Shown in pieces: positions 12,242 to 22,499 of a stretch of 64,000 nt of DNA. Origin of the DNA: Acestrorhynchus altus (lineage: Eukaryota > Chordata > Actinopteri > Characiformes > Acestrorhynchidae); the NCBI GenBank assembly GCA_034509495.1, contig CM067506.1, positions 15,136,528 through 15,200,527 of the forward strand, given 5' to 3'. Under the pieces are notes generated by a model. That model had not been told where the DNA came from and searched no databases. It was given only the letters and a program-made list of their open reading frames with translations. Position numbers and translations under genes: made by a program. Within the stretch, counting starts at the first letter, position 1. Each line of letters begins with the position of its first letter.

Positions 12242-12247
12242 GAGAAA
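12180..12247. repeat. (GGA)n(GA)n purine tract
   Basis: All-purine stretch of GGA triplets passing into GA dinucleotides. Confidence 0.95.
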
Positions 12248-12405
12248 GTAAGCTTTATCAGCAAATCTGGCTGACGGGGTGTTCAGTGGCGAGAGGAGCA
12301 AGGTCACTGCAGCGACAGGACATGTCACTTCCCTGCATCGCCTCTTTTTGGGCCACCAGCTGCAGTCCTGAGCATGCTTTCCAGAAACATGATTTGAGCT
12401 GAATG

Positions 12406-12406
<1 letters not shown>

Positions 12407-12480
<74 letters not shown>
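12407..12480. repeat. (GT)n microsatellite, 74 bp
   Basis: Thirty-seven uninterrupted GT units, among the longest pure arrays here. Confidence 0.98.
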
Positions 12481-12486
<6 letters not shown>

Positions 12487-12661
12487 TGAGTGAGTGATGA
12501 AGATACTACTGATATGGGGCATTTGTTCCTTGAAACTTGCTTTCATTTTAGTGATGTGGACTCCTGGTGTGCATGAAATATTCATTTAGGCTTGTTTTAT
12601 GTTGTTTATCTTCTTCATATACTCGCTGTACAATATCTGCTGTTTAATAATCTATAGCACA

Positions 12662-12665
<4 letters not shown>

Positions 12666-12703
<38 letters not shown>

Positions 12704-12716
12704 ACACACACACACT

Positions 12717-12791
<75 letters not shown>
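12666..12791. repeat. Compound (TC)n(CA)n microsatellite
   Basis: TC units (12666-12703) followed by a CA array to 12791 with one early CTCT interruption. The 173-codon frame crossing it is a low-complexity artefact. Confidence 0.97.
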
Positions 12792-12794
<3 letters not shown>

Positions 12795-13012
12795 TCCAGC
12801 TGTTTCTATATCCAGTGCGGTCTGGACAGTTCAGTTGCCATTGGATACGTCCACAAATGGCCCCTGGAGTAGGGAGAAGAGTACAGGATCCAGATCTAAT
12901 GTCGCATTTGATTGTGATGGGTCAGTGGAGACAAGGAATGCACTGTGATCTTTCTGTGTACTGGGCCTTGTGTGTGCAGCTAAGGATAGGTGTAAGAAGG
13001 GGTAATCTTTAC

Positions 13013-13800
13013 ATACAGTGCCTCCAAGTAGTATTCAATCCCTTGCAAATTCAACAAATTGTAATTAAGTTAGAGCCTTCAAACTTTGAACAAGATTGCC
13101 ATTTATTAATGTGTGCCTAAATATTACAAACAAAACATATAATTTGCTTGTTTATATTATATTTTCAACATTAGAGTTAAGTGTTATTCAACCTCTAGGT
13201 TCAATATTTTGTGTAATAACCCTTTTTACAATCACAGCTACTAATAGCTTTCATTAGACGTGATCTTGGCCCACTCCTCAATGCATATCTTCTTCATGCT
13301 GTCTACATTCTTTGGGCATCTCTTGTTGACTTTGATCTTGAACTCCTTCCACAAGTTTTCAATTGGGTAAGGTCATTTTTTCCTTCATAATCCAGGCCTT
13401 GCTTTTTTTGGCCATGTGCTTGGTGTTGTTGTCCTGTTGGAAGATGAAATGATGATCTATATTAAGATCCTTGATGGAGGAGTGGAGGTTTTTGGCTTAA
13501 ATCTGCAGGTAGGACTTGCTACTCATCTTCCTGTGGATGCAGACCAGATGGCCCGGCCCCCTGGCTAAGAAGCATCCCCACAGCATGATACAGCCACCAC
13601 CATCTCACACCATCTCAACAGACCAGAGAACCTTGGACCAGTCTGCCTCTGGGTCTTCCAAATGAGGATGTGAAAGGTTATCAGTAGTTCCATAAGCCTT
13701 CCACTTCCAGGTGATGCTCCCAACTGTGGAGACAAAAGGTCCCAACTCTTTGAAAAGGTTTTGTACCTCTTGAATCATAGCTGACCCTTTTGTAAACCTT
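13013..13800 (-). mobile_element. Tc1-like transposon relic with dead transposase
   Basis: The left terminus ATACAGTGCCTCCAAGTAGT followed by ATTCAATCCCTTGCAAATTC is a Tc1-type terminal repeat. The minus strand reads WSKVLWSVE, a stop, then DGGGCIMLWGCFLARG, i.e. the first catalytic region of a DDE transposase. The family's WSDE has become WSVE, so the first catalytic Asp is lost. The N-terminal coding part (YGTTDNLSHPH, TWKWK) lies at 13640-13720. The right terminal repeat is missing; the element breaks near 13800 next to an (AAT)n array. Non-functional. Confidence 0.85.
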
Positions 13801-13841
13801 GAATTAAAAATAAAAGAATGAATGCATGAATGAATGATTGA

Positions 13842-13845
<4 letters not shown>

Positions 13846-13897
<52 letters not shown>
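13846..13897. repeat. (AAT)n microsatellite
   Basis: Seventeen AAT units at the broken end of the Tc1-like relic. It gives poly-isoleucine frames on both strands. Confidence 0.96.
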
Positions 13898-13898
<1 letters not shown>

Positions 13899-14045
13899 TA
13901 CTGAAGTGCATTTCACATGTCCAGGTACCTACATCTGCAAATTTCAAAATGCTACGTTAGCTCTAAATGTGCAAACCTGCCAAATACTACATTGTATGTC
14001 AACAGTAGGCAACTGCTTGTGGCGCCCATCTATTACAAATAAGAT

Positions 14046-14540
14046 ACACTATATGGGCAAAAGTTGTAGGACACATGCTCATTCATTAATCCTTGTAAAA
14101 TCAAGGGTATTCGAAGAATTTATCCTGCTTTTGTTGGACAACAAATTTCCACTTCTTAATCCGGGTCCTTTTCATTTTACGAATTGCCCCTGCCTCTTTT
14201 TGGAAGAAAACAGTCACTCTTACTTGACTGGCATTACATAAATATTTCCAAGCCTTTCAGAATTTAGCATGAAATAAGCCTACTCTGTTAATTTATATCT
14301 ATCAGCACTATTTCATAGAAATAAAATAAAGAAATAGTGTTTTTTCAGTATTCCTCCATCAAAGTGGGCAAGCGACCATACCCAGTGACACAAATGTCAT
14401 ATCATGTCAGATCCACTTGGAATTTGGATCAATTTGAGAACAATTATAAGACTAGGCAAGCTGTATGTGTTTATCTGTGTCAGCAATAGGTGCCGCTTCA
14501 TTCATTAAAATGGGTGTCCACAAACATGTGGACATTTAAT
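14046..14540 (+). mobile_element. Non-autonomous Tc1-type element (family B), copy 1
   Basis: Begins ACACTATATGGGCAAAAGTT and ends GTGTCCACAAACATGTGGAC. These are inverted copies of the ACACTATATGGNCAAAAGT terminus I recognise from fish genomes. The internal text includes AAATCAAGGGTATTCGAAG and TGTGTCAGCAATAGGTGC. No transposase is encoded. Other copies lie at 15021-15206, 61370-61482 (middle part) and 63081-63361 (reverse). Confidence 0.75.
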
Positions 14541-14689
14541 GAATAGGTTGATGTATAATAACCTATTTAGACATTGCATTGTATTTTACATTTATATTGA
14601 TATTATGGCATTAGTCCATGTTCTTAAATTAAGATGAAGCTTCAAGAAGGTAGATACAAGCAAGGCAATCAAATGAAAAGTTGTTTCAT

Positions 14690-15010
14690 GGAACATCCAT
14701 CCTTCACTTATCTGCATCCTTCACAGTTGTGCTGGGTCTGGAACCTTCCTTGAATCACTATGCACAAGAACGGAATAATCTTGACAGGATGCCAGTGCAT
14801 AGCAGGGTACCACACACACTTATTCACTCACACATAGGGGGCAATGTGTATTTTTGGAACAGGAAGTAAGAGCATGCAAAGAAAACTGATATAGACCCAG
14901 GGGGATTACACCAAAATCTGGACAGTGACAAGAGAGTGAAGATTGAACCCATATCCCTAGCTTTGACTGTCCAACACCTGAAAGATAGTATAACACAGGT
15001 GGGTGTGAAG
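14690..15010 (+). repeat. Teleost LINE-tail-like repeat, copy 2
   Basis: Contains GATGCCAGTGCATAGCAGGG, CACACACTTATTCACTCAC, GGGGCAATGTGTATTTTTGG and GATTGAACCCATATCCCTAG, in the same order as a repeat common in fish genomes. It lies between two family B pieces in the same orientation. I am unsure which LINE clade donated it. Confidence 0.65.
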
Positions 15011-15020
15011 CTCTTGAGAG

Positions 15021-15206
15021 TGGCACCACCAATATGTTCATATTTGCTCTGCTCAAAGGGGCTTATTCAATTGGTAGTATTTTTCTACAGGGACTAAACA
15101 AGCTGTGTGTGCATTTGCACATCTGTGTCAACAATGGGTACAACTTAATGTAGCTTAATGCCTCAATTAGAATTGATGTCCAAAACATTTGGACATATTG
15201 TGTGTC
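15021..15206 (+). mobile_element. Family B element, right-end fragment
   Basis: Matches the right third of the element at 14046-14540: CAATATGTTCAT, TTGGTAGTATTTTTCTACAG, GGGACTAAACAAGCTGTGTG and the terminus CAAAACATTTGGACATATTG. The left part is absent. Confidence 0.75.
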
Positions 15207-15221
15207 AATGAATTTGAACTC

Positions 15222-15290
15222 GGTGTGTGTATGTGTATGTGTGTGTGTGTGTGTGTGTGTTTGAAGCTAGGTGGGCTTGTAGATGTTGTA

Positions 15291-15327
<37 letters not shown>
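15222..15327. repeat. Two (GT)n arrays
   Basis: GT-rich tract at 15222-15261 and a purer array at 15294-15327, separated by about 30 bp. Confidence 0.95.
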
Positions 15328-15364
15328 TTGTCAGTGTCCATCTCATCTGCAGTACAGTAGAGGG

Positions 15365-15835
15365 AGATTAGGGAGAGGTGGTCTCTCCCTCAGCCTCAGG
15401 GGCCTCATAGGAAATCAGGCAGTGAAGCCGTAGGAAAATGGGGTCAAATTGCCTTTCAGCTGCCGTAATCTTCAAATCGTTGGGAAATTACCTCAGGAGT
15501 GAGTGCCGGCAATTTGTTTCTATTCTGAGTAGTGAGGATGAGGGGCCGACTTGAATTACTTAATTTCAGAGTTTGATGAACACACAAACATGCCATGCTC
15601 CGTGTGGGCCTGGACCCTTCTCAAAGGGAGTTGTTTACATGCAGAGAGAGAATGGCAGACGCAATCGATGGGCACACCATTACAGCACATGCTTAAATGC
15701 AGCGCTGCCGTTTTAGCAATTTGACCAAGCCTAAATTCTGCTGAAGGAATTATTTGATCAATATCATTGCCGGCTAATAGAGAAGAGTAAATTATATGAT
15801 CAATGCTACTACCCTTGTGTGTGTGAGGGAGAGTG
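15365..15835. promoter_or_regulatory. Candidate conserved non-coding element
   Basis: About 470 bp of complex, repeat-free sequence with AGCTGCCGTAATC, CAGCGCTGCCG, TTATTTGATCAATATCATTG and CCGGCTAATAG. A 140-codon minus-strand frame (15556-15978) covers part of it but has no recognisable domain and runs into a GT-rich stretch. Regulatory assignment is inference. Confidence 0.4.
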
Positions 15836-15979
15836 ATACACCTCAGTGCACACTTTGTTCCGTGTGAGTGTGTGAAGGTGTGTGTGTGTGTGTTAAAAGG
15901 TGAAGTAGAGAAGGAATATTGCATGTTTGCATGAATCATTGAATCATCAGAGTGTCTGTGTGGACAGGTCACTGTCACA

Positions 15980-16183
15980 CGTCTCTAAAACGTCAACTTC
16001 ACCAGACAAGGAAAAAACATCCTAAATGTCTGTGGAGGTCAATGTAAAAAGATTTTATTTCATAAATGTCATTTTGAAGCATTTCTAATGGTCCATCACC
16101 ATGTTTTTTTTTTAACTATGTAAAGAACAACTATCAGGCTCACAGGTCAAAATGTGGAAAATTCCAAAAATGGGGATACAAGT
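15980..16183 (+). mobile_element. MITE family A copy
   Basis: Starts near GTCTCTAAAACGTCAACTTC and ends ATGGGGATACAAG, an inverted version of the CTTGTATCTCC end of better copies. Internal markers shared with other copies are GGAGGTCAATGTAAA, GAAGCATTTCTAATGGTCCA and TATGTAAAGAACAACT. About 204 bp, no coding capacity. Confidence 0.75.
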
Positions 16184-16309
16184 TTTTTCTTTAAGTTCCT
16201 TTTCAGGTGTAATAGTTTATTACTTCATTTTCATGGTTACCATGCAAAAACATTGCGTCAGTCATTTTTTCCAACATGATAAAAAGTGCACCTCAAAAAC
16301 ATTATGATT

Positions 16310-16430
16310 CCCATCCACCGGTAGAGCTCTTTTACCAAATACACCCAAGCCAGCCTGCCATGATCCAGGGTTAGGTTAAGGTTATCAAGTTTGGGTAATG
16401 GTTAGGGTTAGGTTAATTTTATTTGAGTGC
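16310..16430 (-). repeat. Telomere-like repeat family, reverse copy
   Basis: Reads (plus strand) ACCAAATACACCCAAGCCAG and CCTGCCATGATCC, then GGGTTAGGTTAAGG and GGTTAGGGTTAGG. Its reverse complement matches 50925-51150, where TAACCC-like units precede CATGGCAGGCTGCC and GTGTATTTGGCAAAA. Confidence 0.6.
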
Positions 16431-16854
16431 CTGGGTTTCGGCCGTTAAACATGCCTGAGGTAGCCTGGGGGGCATAGCCAGTATATTTTTATGTTGTATC
16501 TTGTATGGTTTTTATCAGGACAGGTAAGTTTTAGACACAACACTGGATGCTGTTTATTTCCATTTTATATGAGATACAATTTTTGTGTTACCATTTGTAA
16601 TTATGACCAGCTTTTTACTACTAGATCTGTATTTGTTTTAAAAAGTCTTGAAGATTCACTGTTTGTGATTATTATACATATTTACGACAGTTTTATTGAT
16701 ATTGGACGATTTCATTCCAACACAAGTGGGGTATGTCCAACACAAATGTTGGGGTAGGATGCTGACAAATTGTTGGCACTGTTTCAGGATTTCTTAAAAG
16801 TAAACAAAAACCCTTTAACAGTAAAATAAAATGACCCATTAAAATGTTCAAAAC

Positions 16855-16920
16855 GATGCTTTGGAACAATGCCTTAGAAGAACCACAACAGGTTCTTTGA
16901 AGAATATTTCAGTGAGCGAC
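16855..16920. repeat. AAGAACC-type dispersed repeat fragment
   Basis: Short piece with GCCTTAGAAGAACCACAACA and GGTTCTTTGAAGAAT, resembling fish elements built of inverted AAGAACC units. Similar fragments occur near 18960-19170, 27320-27395 and 49105-49180. Confidence 0.4.
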
Positions 16921-17224
16921 ACTGAACACTGACAATAATCCAGGGACAACCATAATGTTTATCTGATGCATAAGTAATATGCTAATTTAGATGTGTTCTC
17001 CTGCATTCAGGAGTAAAAGGAACCTCAGTGCACCAACAGTTTGTGTGTTTTGAGTCTTCAATCATGTTATAAATGCAGGGAAAAATTATTGTCTGTATTA
17101 ACTGACCATATATGACTAATCTGCCTGGTCTGAAGAGGAATTATGTACATGTGCCAGTATGCTAAAATGTCATTTCAGACAGAGCAATGTGTACAATATA
17201 GTCAAAGTATGATCACATTACTTG

Positions 17225-17470
17225 AATATGTACACATTACTGTCTGATTGGTGTTAAACTATTTGGACAAGGCTATCCCACTTTAACCCTAAGCTTAACC
17301 TGAAAACCTAAACCTAACCCATTTTATAACAAGCTTTATATCATACCTGGATGCAATGTGTATGTAATGTGAAGTTAATGTAAATTTAAGCTAAACTTAA
17401 AATTATCATGACGTAAACTGCACATAGTCAACCTAGCCCTTACCATACCCATTACCTCAGTGCAGAAAGT
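17225..17470. repeat. Degenerate telomere-like tract
   Basis: TTTAACCCTAAGCTTAACC and ACCTAAACCTAACCC units, with more CCTAGCCC-like text to about 17450. Looks like an old member of the TAACCC-containing family. Confidence 0.4.
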
Positions 17471-17890
17471 GAAATTCTTACCATTTCTGAAAGTGTTTCC
17501 ATCCTCAAATGCTGACAAATTCCACTCCCTGTTTCCACAAAATGGCCTTCAGGTCCACAAGCACATTTTATGGAAATAGAAAGGATAAATCAAATATTCT
17601 GTATTTATAGCTTTTTTAACTATGAAATCCATATGCTTAACTGTTTTTGAGGTGGTTAGGGAGGATTTTATGAGGTCTGCCTTGCTGAACTAATGGCAGC
17701 ACAGGGTGCACTTGTCAGCAGAAAGTACTGTAAATAAAATAACTAATAACAATATTTCATCACAATCAGATTTTTTTTTTAAGTAAATAAAATAAACACA
17801 TTTAGATGTATCAGATTGGAGTGTTTGTTAATAATAATGGTAATCATTCATTACATTTAAACACATTACATTTTTTACCTTGCCACGCCT

Positions 17891-18394
17891 GTGCTACATA
17901 GGCCTCCTGATTATCAAGATGACCCTACGGTTTGTGCAAACTGGATTATAATTCAGCACTTTTCGCAGTACATTGACAACAAGGTATTTGTTTTGACCAC
18001 GTTCACAAATCAAATGGAGCTGCTGTCTAGATGTATTTCTCTGAATACCACTCCACAGGAATTTGGTGTATCAGTGCCAAAGCCATGCCTGCTTACTGGT
18101 GACAAACAATTGCAACAAGAAGGGAGCGGAGCATCTATGATTATGGCAAGAAATAGTCCTGAACTGTCTATCACAAAATGGTATGACAATAAGCCTAGAG
18201 TGCTAATGGCCTCAACCATACATGGGAAAGATCCTGAAGATTTCTGTAGAAGGTGGTTCAACAATAACAAATCACACATCCAAGTGAGAAGACCACTAGT
18301 TATAAGAGAATATAATGACAATATGGTGGACTTATTTGTCCAGATGTTGAGCTTTTATAGAATGTCAAGTAGGACCAAAAATTGGACTATATGA
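17891..18394 (+). pseudogene. piggyBac-type transposase fragment, 167 codons open
   Basis: The frame encodes the C-terminal half of a piggyBac (PGBD-like) transposase. YIDNKVF (about residues 28-34) matches the DNYFTS region holding the second catalytic Asp. KWYDNKPRVLMAST (about 97-110) matches the conserved RWYDNK..V.. strand. VRRPLVIREYNDNMVDLFVQ (about 133-152) matches 'VPRPAIVKEYNKYMGGVDLADQ', which holds the third catalytic Asp. Two Gly of GGVD are missing and the following conserved Asp is Val. The apparent first codon is GTG, and the frame is open upstream, so no true start is seen; the DNA-binding N-terminal half and first catalytic Asp are absent. No TTAA-flanked terminal repeats were identified. 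Probably a decayed fragment, though 167 codons without a stop is notable. Confidence 0.8.
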
Positions 18395-18955
18395 GAATGA
18401 GCCACCAATGAGATGATACATGAGATGCAAAGTGCAAAGTGTTTCTCTGCATTAACAAAAGAAGAAATTGCTTCCTGAATTCTTGGATTATCAATTGTTA
18501 AACCTTAAGAAATAACATGTAAACAAATTAAAGTTCAGAAGATGTTCAGTATTTCTATACACTATATCAATGGAGTTTGAATGTTTCCAATTCAAAAGCA
18601 ATGAAAGATTTTAGCTGAAGTATTCAGCTGTTCTGCAAAAGGAATAAAAGAGAAAAATTATATTTCAGTTTAAAAGAACATTTACCATTCCTAAGATCAA
18701 CAAACAACTGAAATGAATGCATGAATTAATGAATGTCATTCTTTAACTTGTTAAGTTTCACTGTTTTATAAATTAAAACCATCCTGTCATCTACTATAGT
18801 GGACATGCAATAAAAACAAGAATAAAAATCATTTTTTAAAAATGGTAATATATTTTATTTACTCCTCAAAGAGAGGATATCACAAAACATCTAAGTTAGA
18901 ACACACTTTTTCTTCTCAAGAGGATAGCAATGCACTTCAGCCAAGCAAAGAACAA
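18395..18955. other. AT-rich stretch after the piggyBac fragment
   Basis: No coding frame. It could include the 3' remainder of the piggyBac element, but no terminal repeat could be recognised. Confidence 0.4.
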
Positions 18956-18959
18956 TATA

Positions 18960-19170
18960 AAGCATATGCAAGGTTCTCTAAATGGTCATGGGTCTGTCAT
19001 TGACTGTACTAAAGAATCCTTGAAGAACCCTTTTCTATGCCTGTTAATCAGTATAACTACCTACTCAGACACCATCAGAACACTGGAAGCATCCTTTTAA
19101 AAAACCATCAGCTGTAAAATAATCAGAGACCCAAAGGCTATTATTCTATCACATCCCTTTAAAGAACCCT
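18960..19170. repeat. AAGAACCC-type dispersed repeat
   Basis: Contains AAGGTTCTCTAAATGG, CCTTGAAGAACCCTTTTC and CTTTAAAGAACCCTTCAAG. The repeated AAGAACCCTT core resembles short fish inverted-repeat elements. Confidence 0.5.
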
Positions 19171-19299
19171 TCAAGCATATTTTTTTATATTTTATATTTA
19201 AAAGTGTTGGCCTAGGCCTTCTCATCATTTACACTAATTAGCAATGAATCTCATTCCAAAAGCATTTAACTTGAAACAAAAGTGAGATATGTAGCGGTG

Positions 19300-19480
19300 A
19301 TAGAGGGTGAGCTTTCCTTCTGATCTAATATGATCTGTGTTTACGTCCATGGCCTCGGGTTAGAAACACGAAGCCCTGCTCTGTGATTTGAGGTGACATG
19401 TTATCAGGCCTCAGAATGTGGCAAAAAACAAAAACGCCAGTGATGCAACTCATGCCGAGCTGAGAGCTCACTCTTTTGCC
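19300..19480. promoter_or_regulatory. Possible conserved non-coding element
   Basis: Complex unique sequence (TTACGTCCATGGCCTCGGG, GAGGTGACATGTTATCAGG). Covered by a 153-codon minus-strand frame that also reads through the nearby CA array, which argues against coding. Low certainty. Confidence 0.25.
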
Positions 19481-19578
19481 CACCCCTCCTTCCTCTTGCT
19501 GGCGAATGAGTGATCTTACCTCACTCACACATGAGAGGAGTAGGGATGCAGTAAGAGATGCCTTCACACACATAAAAA

Positions 19579-19617
19579 CACAAACACACACACACACACA
19601 CACACGCGCACACACAC
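19579..19617. repeat. (CA)n microsatellite
   Basis: CA array interrupted by CGCG. Confidence 0.93.
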
Positions 19618-20263
19618 GTAACTGCTCCTTCCTGAGGGTGCTCGACGACAAGACAAAGACACGCATTGGGTAGGGTGGGTAAGGGGGTGCTTTAGACAGC
19701 CCTTTTGTCCTATTTGTTTTTGTTTTTTGTTTGTTTGTCTGCTCTGATTGTCTTTTACTCTCATCATGCAGTGAGGCCTGTAACACTATGCAAGCAGGTC
19801 AAGGAGGGAAGGGGTGGAGGTATTGTGGAGGAGGGATAGAGTGACACAAAGAGAGGCTGTCACACTTGCTTAGGGATGAAATATGAAAGTGTGCAGCCAG
19901 GTTATAATTTTCCCCCAGCAAGCGGGAGAAGCGGGCGGAAAGGTATCACACCATGTCATTCTTGCTCTCCATCCAGCCCTCATTTTACTCTTTTAATAAC
20001 AGTATTTTAATTACAGATGAGATAAACTAGGGAGACAAGTCAGAAGCCTGGTCCTGTTTTTAACGTGACAAGCAATCTATGATAAACAAGTTATAGATAC
20101 AGACTCAGCAGGTCCATGACTATTCATGGAGGGTCTTTCTTTGGAATCTAAGTAGAGTCTGTTTTGGTACATAGAAGGTTTTATTTCCATGTATTATAAA
20201 GTGTCAGTTTGGAAGTAGCAGACTGACTGAGAACAGAGCTTAGCCCGCAAGGGGCTTAGTTCA

Positions 20264-20297
20264 GGGGGTGGGGTGAGGGTTGTGGGCAATGTGGGGG
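20264..20297 (+). other. G-quadruplex-like motif
   Basis: GGGGGTGGGGTGAGGGTTGT followed by GGG: four G-runs of at least three with loops of 1-4 bases, plus a fifth run at 20293-20297. Meets the usual G4 pattern on the plus strand. Confidence 0.6.
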
Positions 20298-20599
20298 TCC
20301 CATCAAAAGAGGGTGGTGGGATGGGGTGTTCTTTTTGTTTCATTTTTGCCCAAGAAGCACAGGCTACTTCCCTTGGCAAGTGGTAGCAAATTTCAGTGGA
20401 GAAACAAATGTCACAGAAAATAGGGGAACAGGGTGGGTGCAGCTTATCATGGGGTAACTCCCTGCAAAGGCATATAGATGTTCTCATAGATGCCAGGGAC
20501 GTATCCCTACCAATATTTTGTAAGGAAAGAAATGTCCCTATTAATATTTCAGTGTTGTTTGCATTGTCTTTAAATTTGATGTGCCGTATCTAAAGCTAT

Positions 20600-22495
20600 G
20601 TCTCCAAGATGACATTTAGGCATGTTAGCATTTAATTCACTGACAGGGAGTTGGCCACCTGAATGCTCACATCACAACATTAAGACAGTAATGAACTTAC
20701 GGCCAGACACAGGGCAGGTGATGATCAGTGTAGTAAAGATAGTGCTGCCAGTCCAGAGCTCAAGCATGGTAGAAATGAAGTCTTGCCGATGACCTTTATT
20801 GATGTCCTCATTTGCCCAGATATTTTCTGGATCAAAACAAAAAGTATCCGGTTGGGATTTGTAAATTGTCTGGGAATTTAAGCAATAAGTTAATTGTTTT
20901 TCCCTACCAATGTTGGACATCATCTGTGGATAGGACACAGCAATCACACATATATTTCTTAAAGTTACACTTTTCTACCATTTAAAGGTTCTATTTATTA
21001 CTGAAATATGATGGACAAGAGTTTAACTACAGTTGTAGTGGAAGTGCAGCCTAGTTTCAAGAGAAATGTTTATGTTTGTGACAAAAATGGCATAATCAGA
21101 AATTCAAACCTCATGCTAATGCATAAATTCCTAACCGCAACCCAGACACCCAGAAATCAAATGATTTGAACATTACAAAGAAAGCTATAAAGCAACCAGT
21201 GGGATTGTATTAGCTGACCCTCCTAACCCTTGTATAACCCTAACTATAAACAAAACATAATGTAAACTAAAGGTGATAATCAGGACGATTTAGGGTAAGA
21301 GACCTCAAATTGCACTGAGTGTGTGCAAGACGTCTTGTAAGCATGAGTCATGATGAGGTTTCCTTTCAGAATAGATTAACCTAACGATTGCAAGTTCAGT
21401 CAGTGTTTTCACACTGAATGCAGTTTGCACGTGTTAACACCACTTGCTGTATGCTCGGCTTTATCAGCTGGTCACAAAAGTGGTAGGCATTCTGTCAGCC
21501 GTTGTGCAAAAGCTGAAAATATTAGAATTTTATATGACGCTGCGCACTGCGCTACGCTTGTCCTAGTCCATGCCAGCACCACACATCGCATTGAAAATAA
21601 TGTGTTTGAAAGCACAGTGGCAGATTTTCTGTGTTCAGTGTGAAAGCAGCATCAGTCAGTGGAGTACTGAGAGTGGAGAGTCCAGAGGGTGCTCAGACAA
21701 AACTTGCTGAAAGTCCCAAAGCAAAACCTACCACCCTGTTGTCCCTCGGACTTTATCAGGAAAAAACTGTAATCATAGGGATGACCTGCTAATGCTGAAA
21801 CACAATCCACCATGTTTTAAGAACTTAGACTCACAAACTCTGCCTGATTTTCCATAAATGACACATACGTTTAAAAATAGGTTTAATGAAGAAGAGGGAA
21901 TAGCCCAGAATTCCTCAGCATAGCCCCACACCATCAAACAGCTGAAACTTGGAAACAGTTAGGTGTTCCAACAAGACATTGACACCAAAGATGGTTAAAG
22001 CAAACTAACATTAATCTCTTGACCTTCAACTCTCTTGAAGATATGTGGACTATCCCTACTATGTTTAAAAATACCAATTTGGCCAAGACAAGGTCAAATA
22101 TCCAGAATTCTGTCAGAAGTTTGTTGGTGGCTACAGAAAGTCTGATCAAGGTGCACATTGAAAAAATTGCCATAGATTATGTAGCAGATTCTCAATAGAC
22201 ATGTTAATATGGTCTAGGACTAGAGTTACTATTTGTTGTTCTTAATGCATACAGTATATGCACATATTCGTTCAAGTCTGCTAGTCTACTTTGTGTTCAA
22301 AAGTAAATTAGATACGTTATATGTTTCTATGTATTTTGGTTGAACAGCTTGTTTGACTCAAATGCCACTGAATAATTTCTATTTTGCTTTAATTTACCAG
22401 AGGTACAACTTGCCTTTTGCCTCCCTGTTACAGCTATTTTCACCTATGTGGACAGTTTGTGTTTGCACTTGTATTGCTTATTTGCAAACAGTGCA
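20600..22495. other. Intergenic stretch
   Basis: No domain-bearing frame. A weak telomere-like tract (CCTAACCCTTGTATAACCC) lies at 21214-21245, and unique-looking sequence at 21420-21660 is of moderate GC. Confidence 0.45.
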
Positions 22496-22499
22496 GTCT

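Noticed and set aside
12599..13120. 173-codon plus-strand open frame, the longest in the window
   Set aside because: It reads through (TC)n and (CA)n arrays and then into a Tc1 terminal repeat; the peptide is SLSLS and THTHTH with no domain.
13605..14241. Poly-isoleucine frames on both strands
   Set aside because: Produced by the (AAT)n array beside a dead Tc1 transposase; only the transposase part is meaningful and is annotated as such.
15556..15978. 140-codon minus-strand frame
   Set aside because: Crosses a GT-rich stretch and a putative non-coding block; no domain or splice pattern that I can support.
19325..19786. 153-codon minus-strand frame
   Set aside because: Contains a Cys-Val run from the (CA)n array; no domain.
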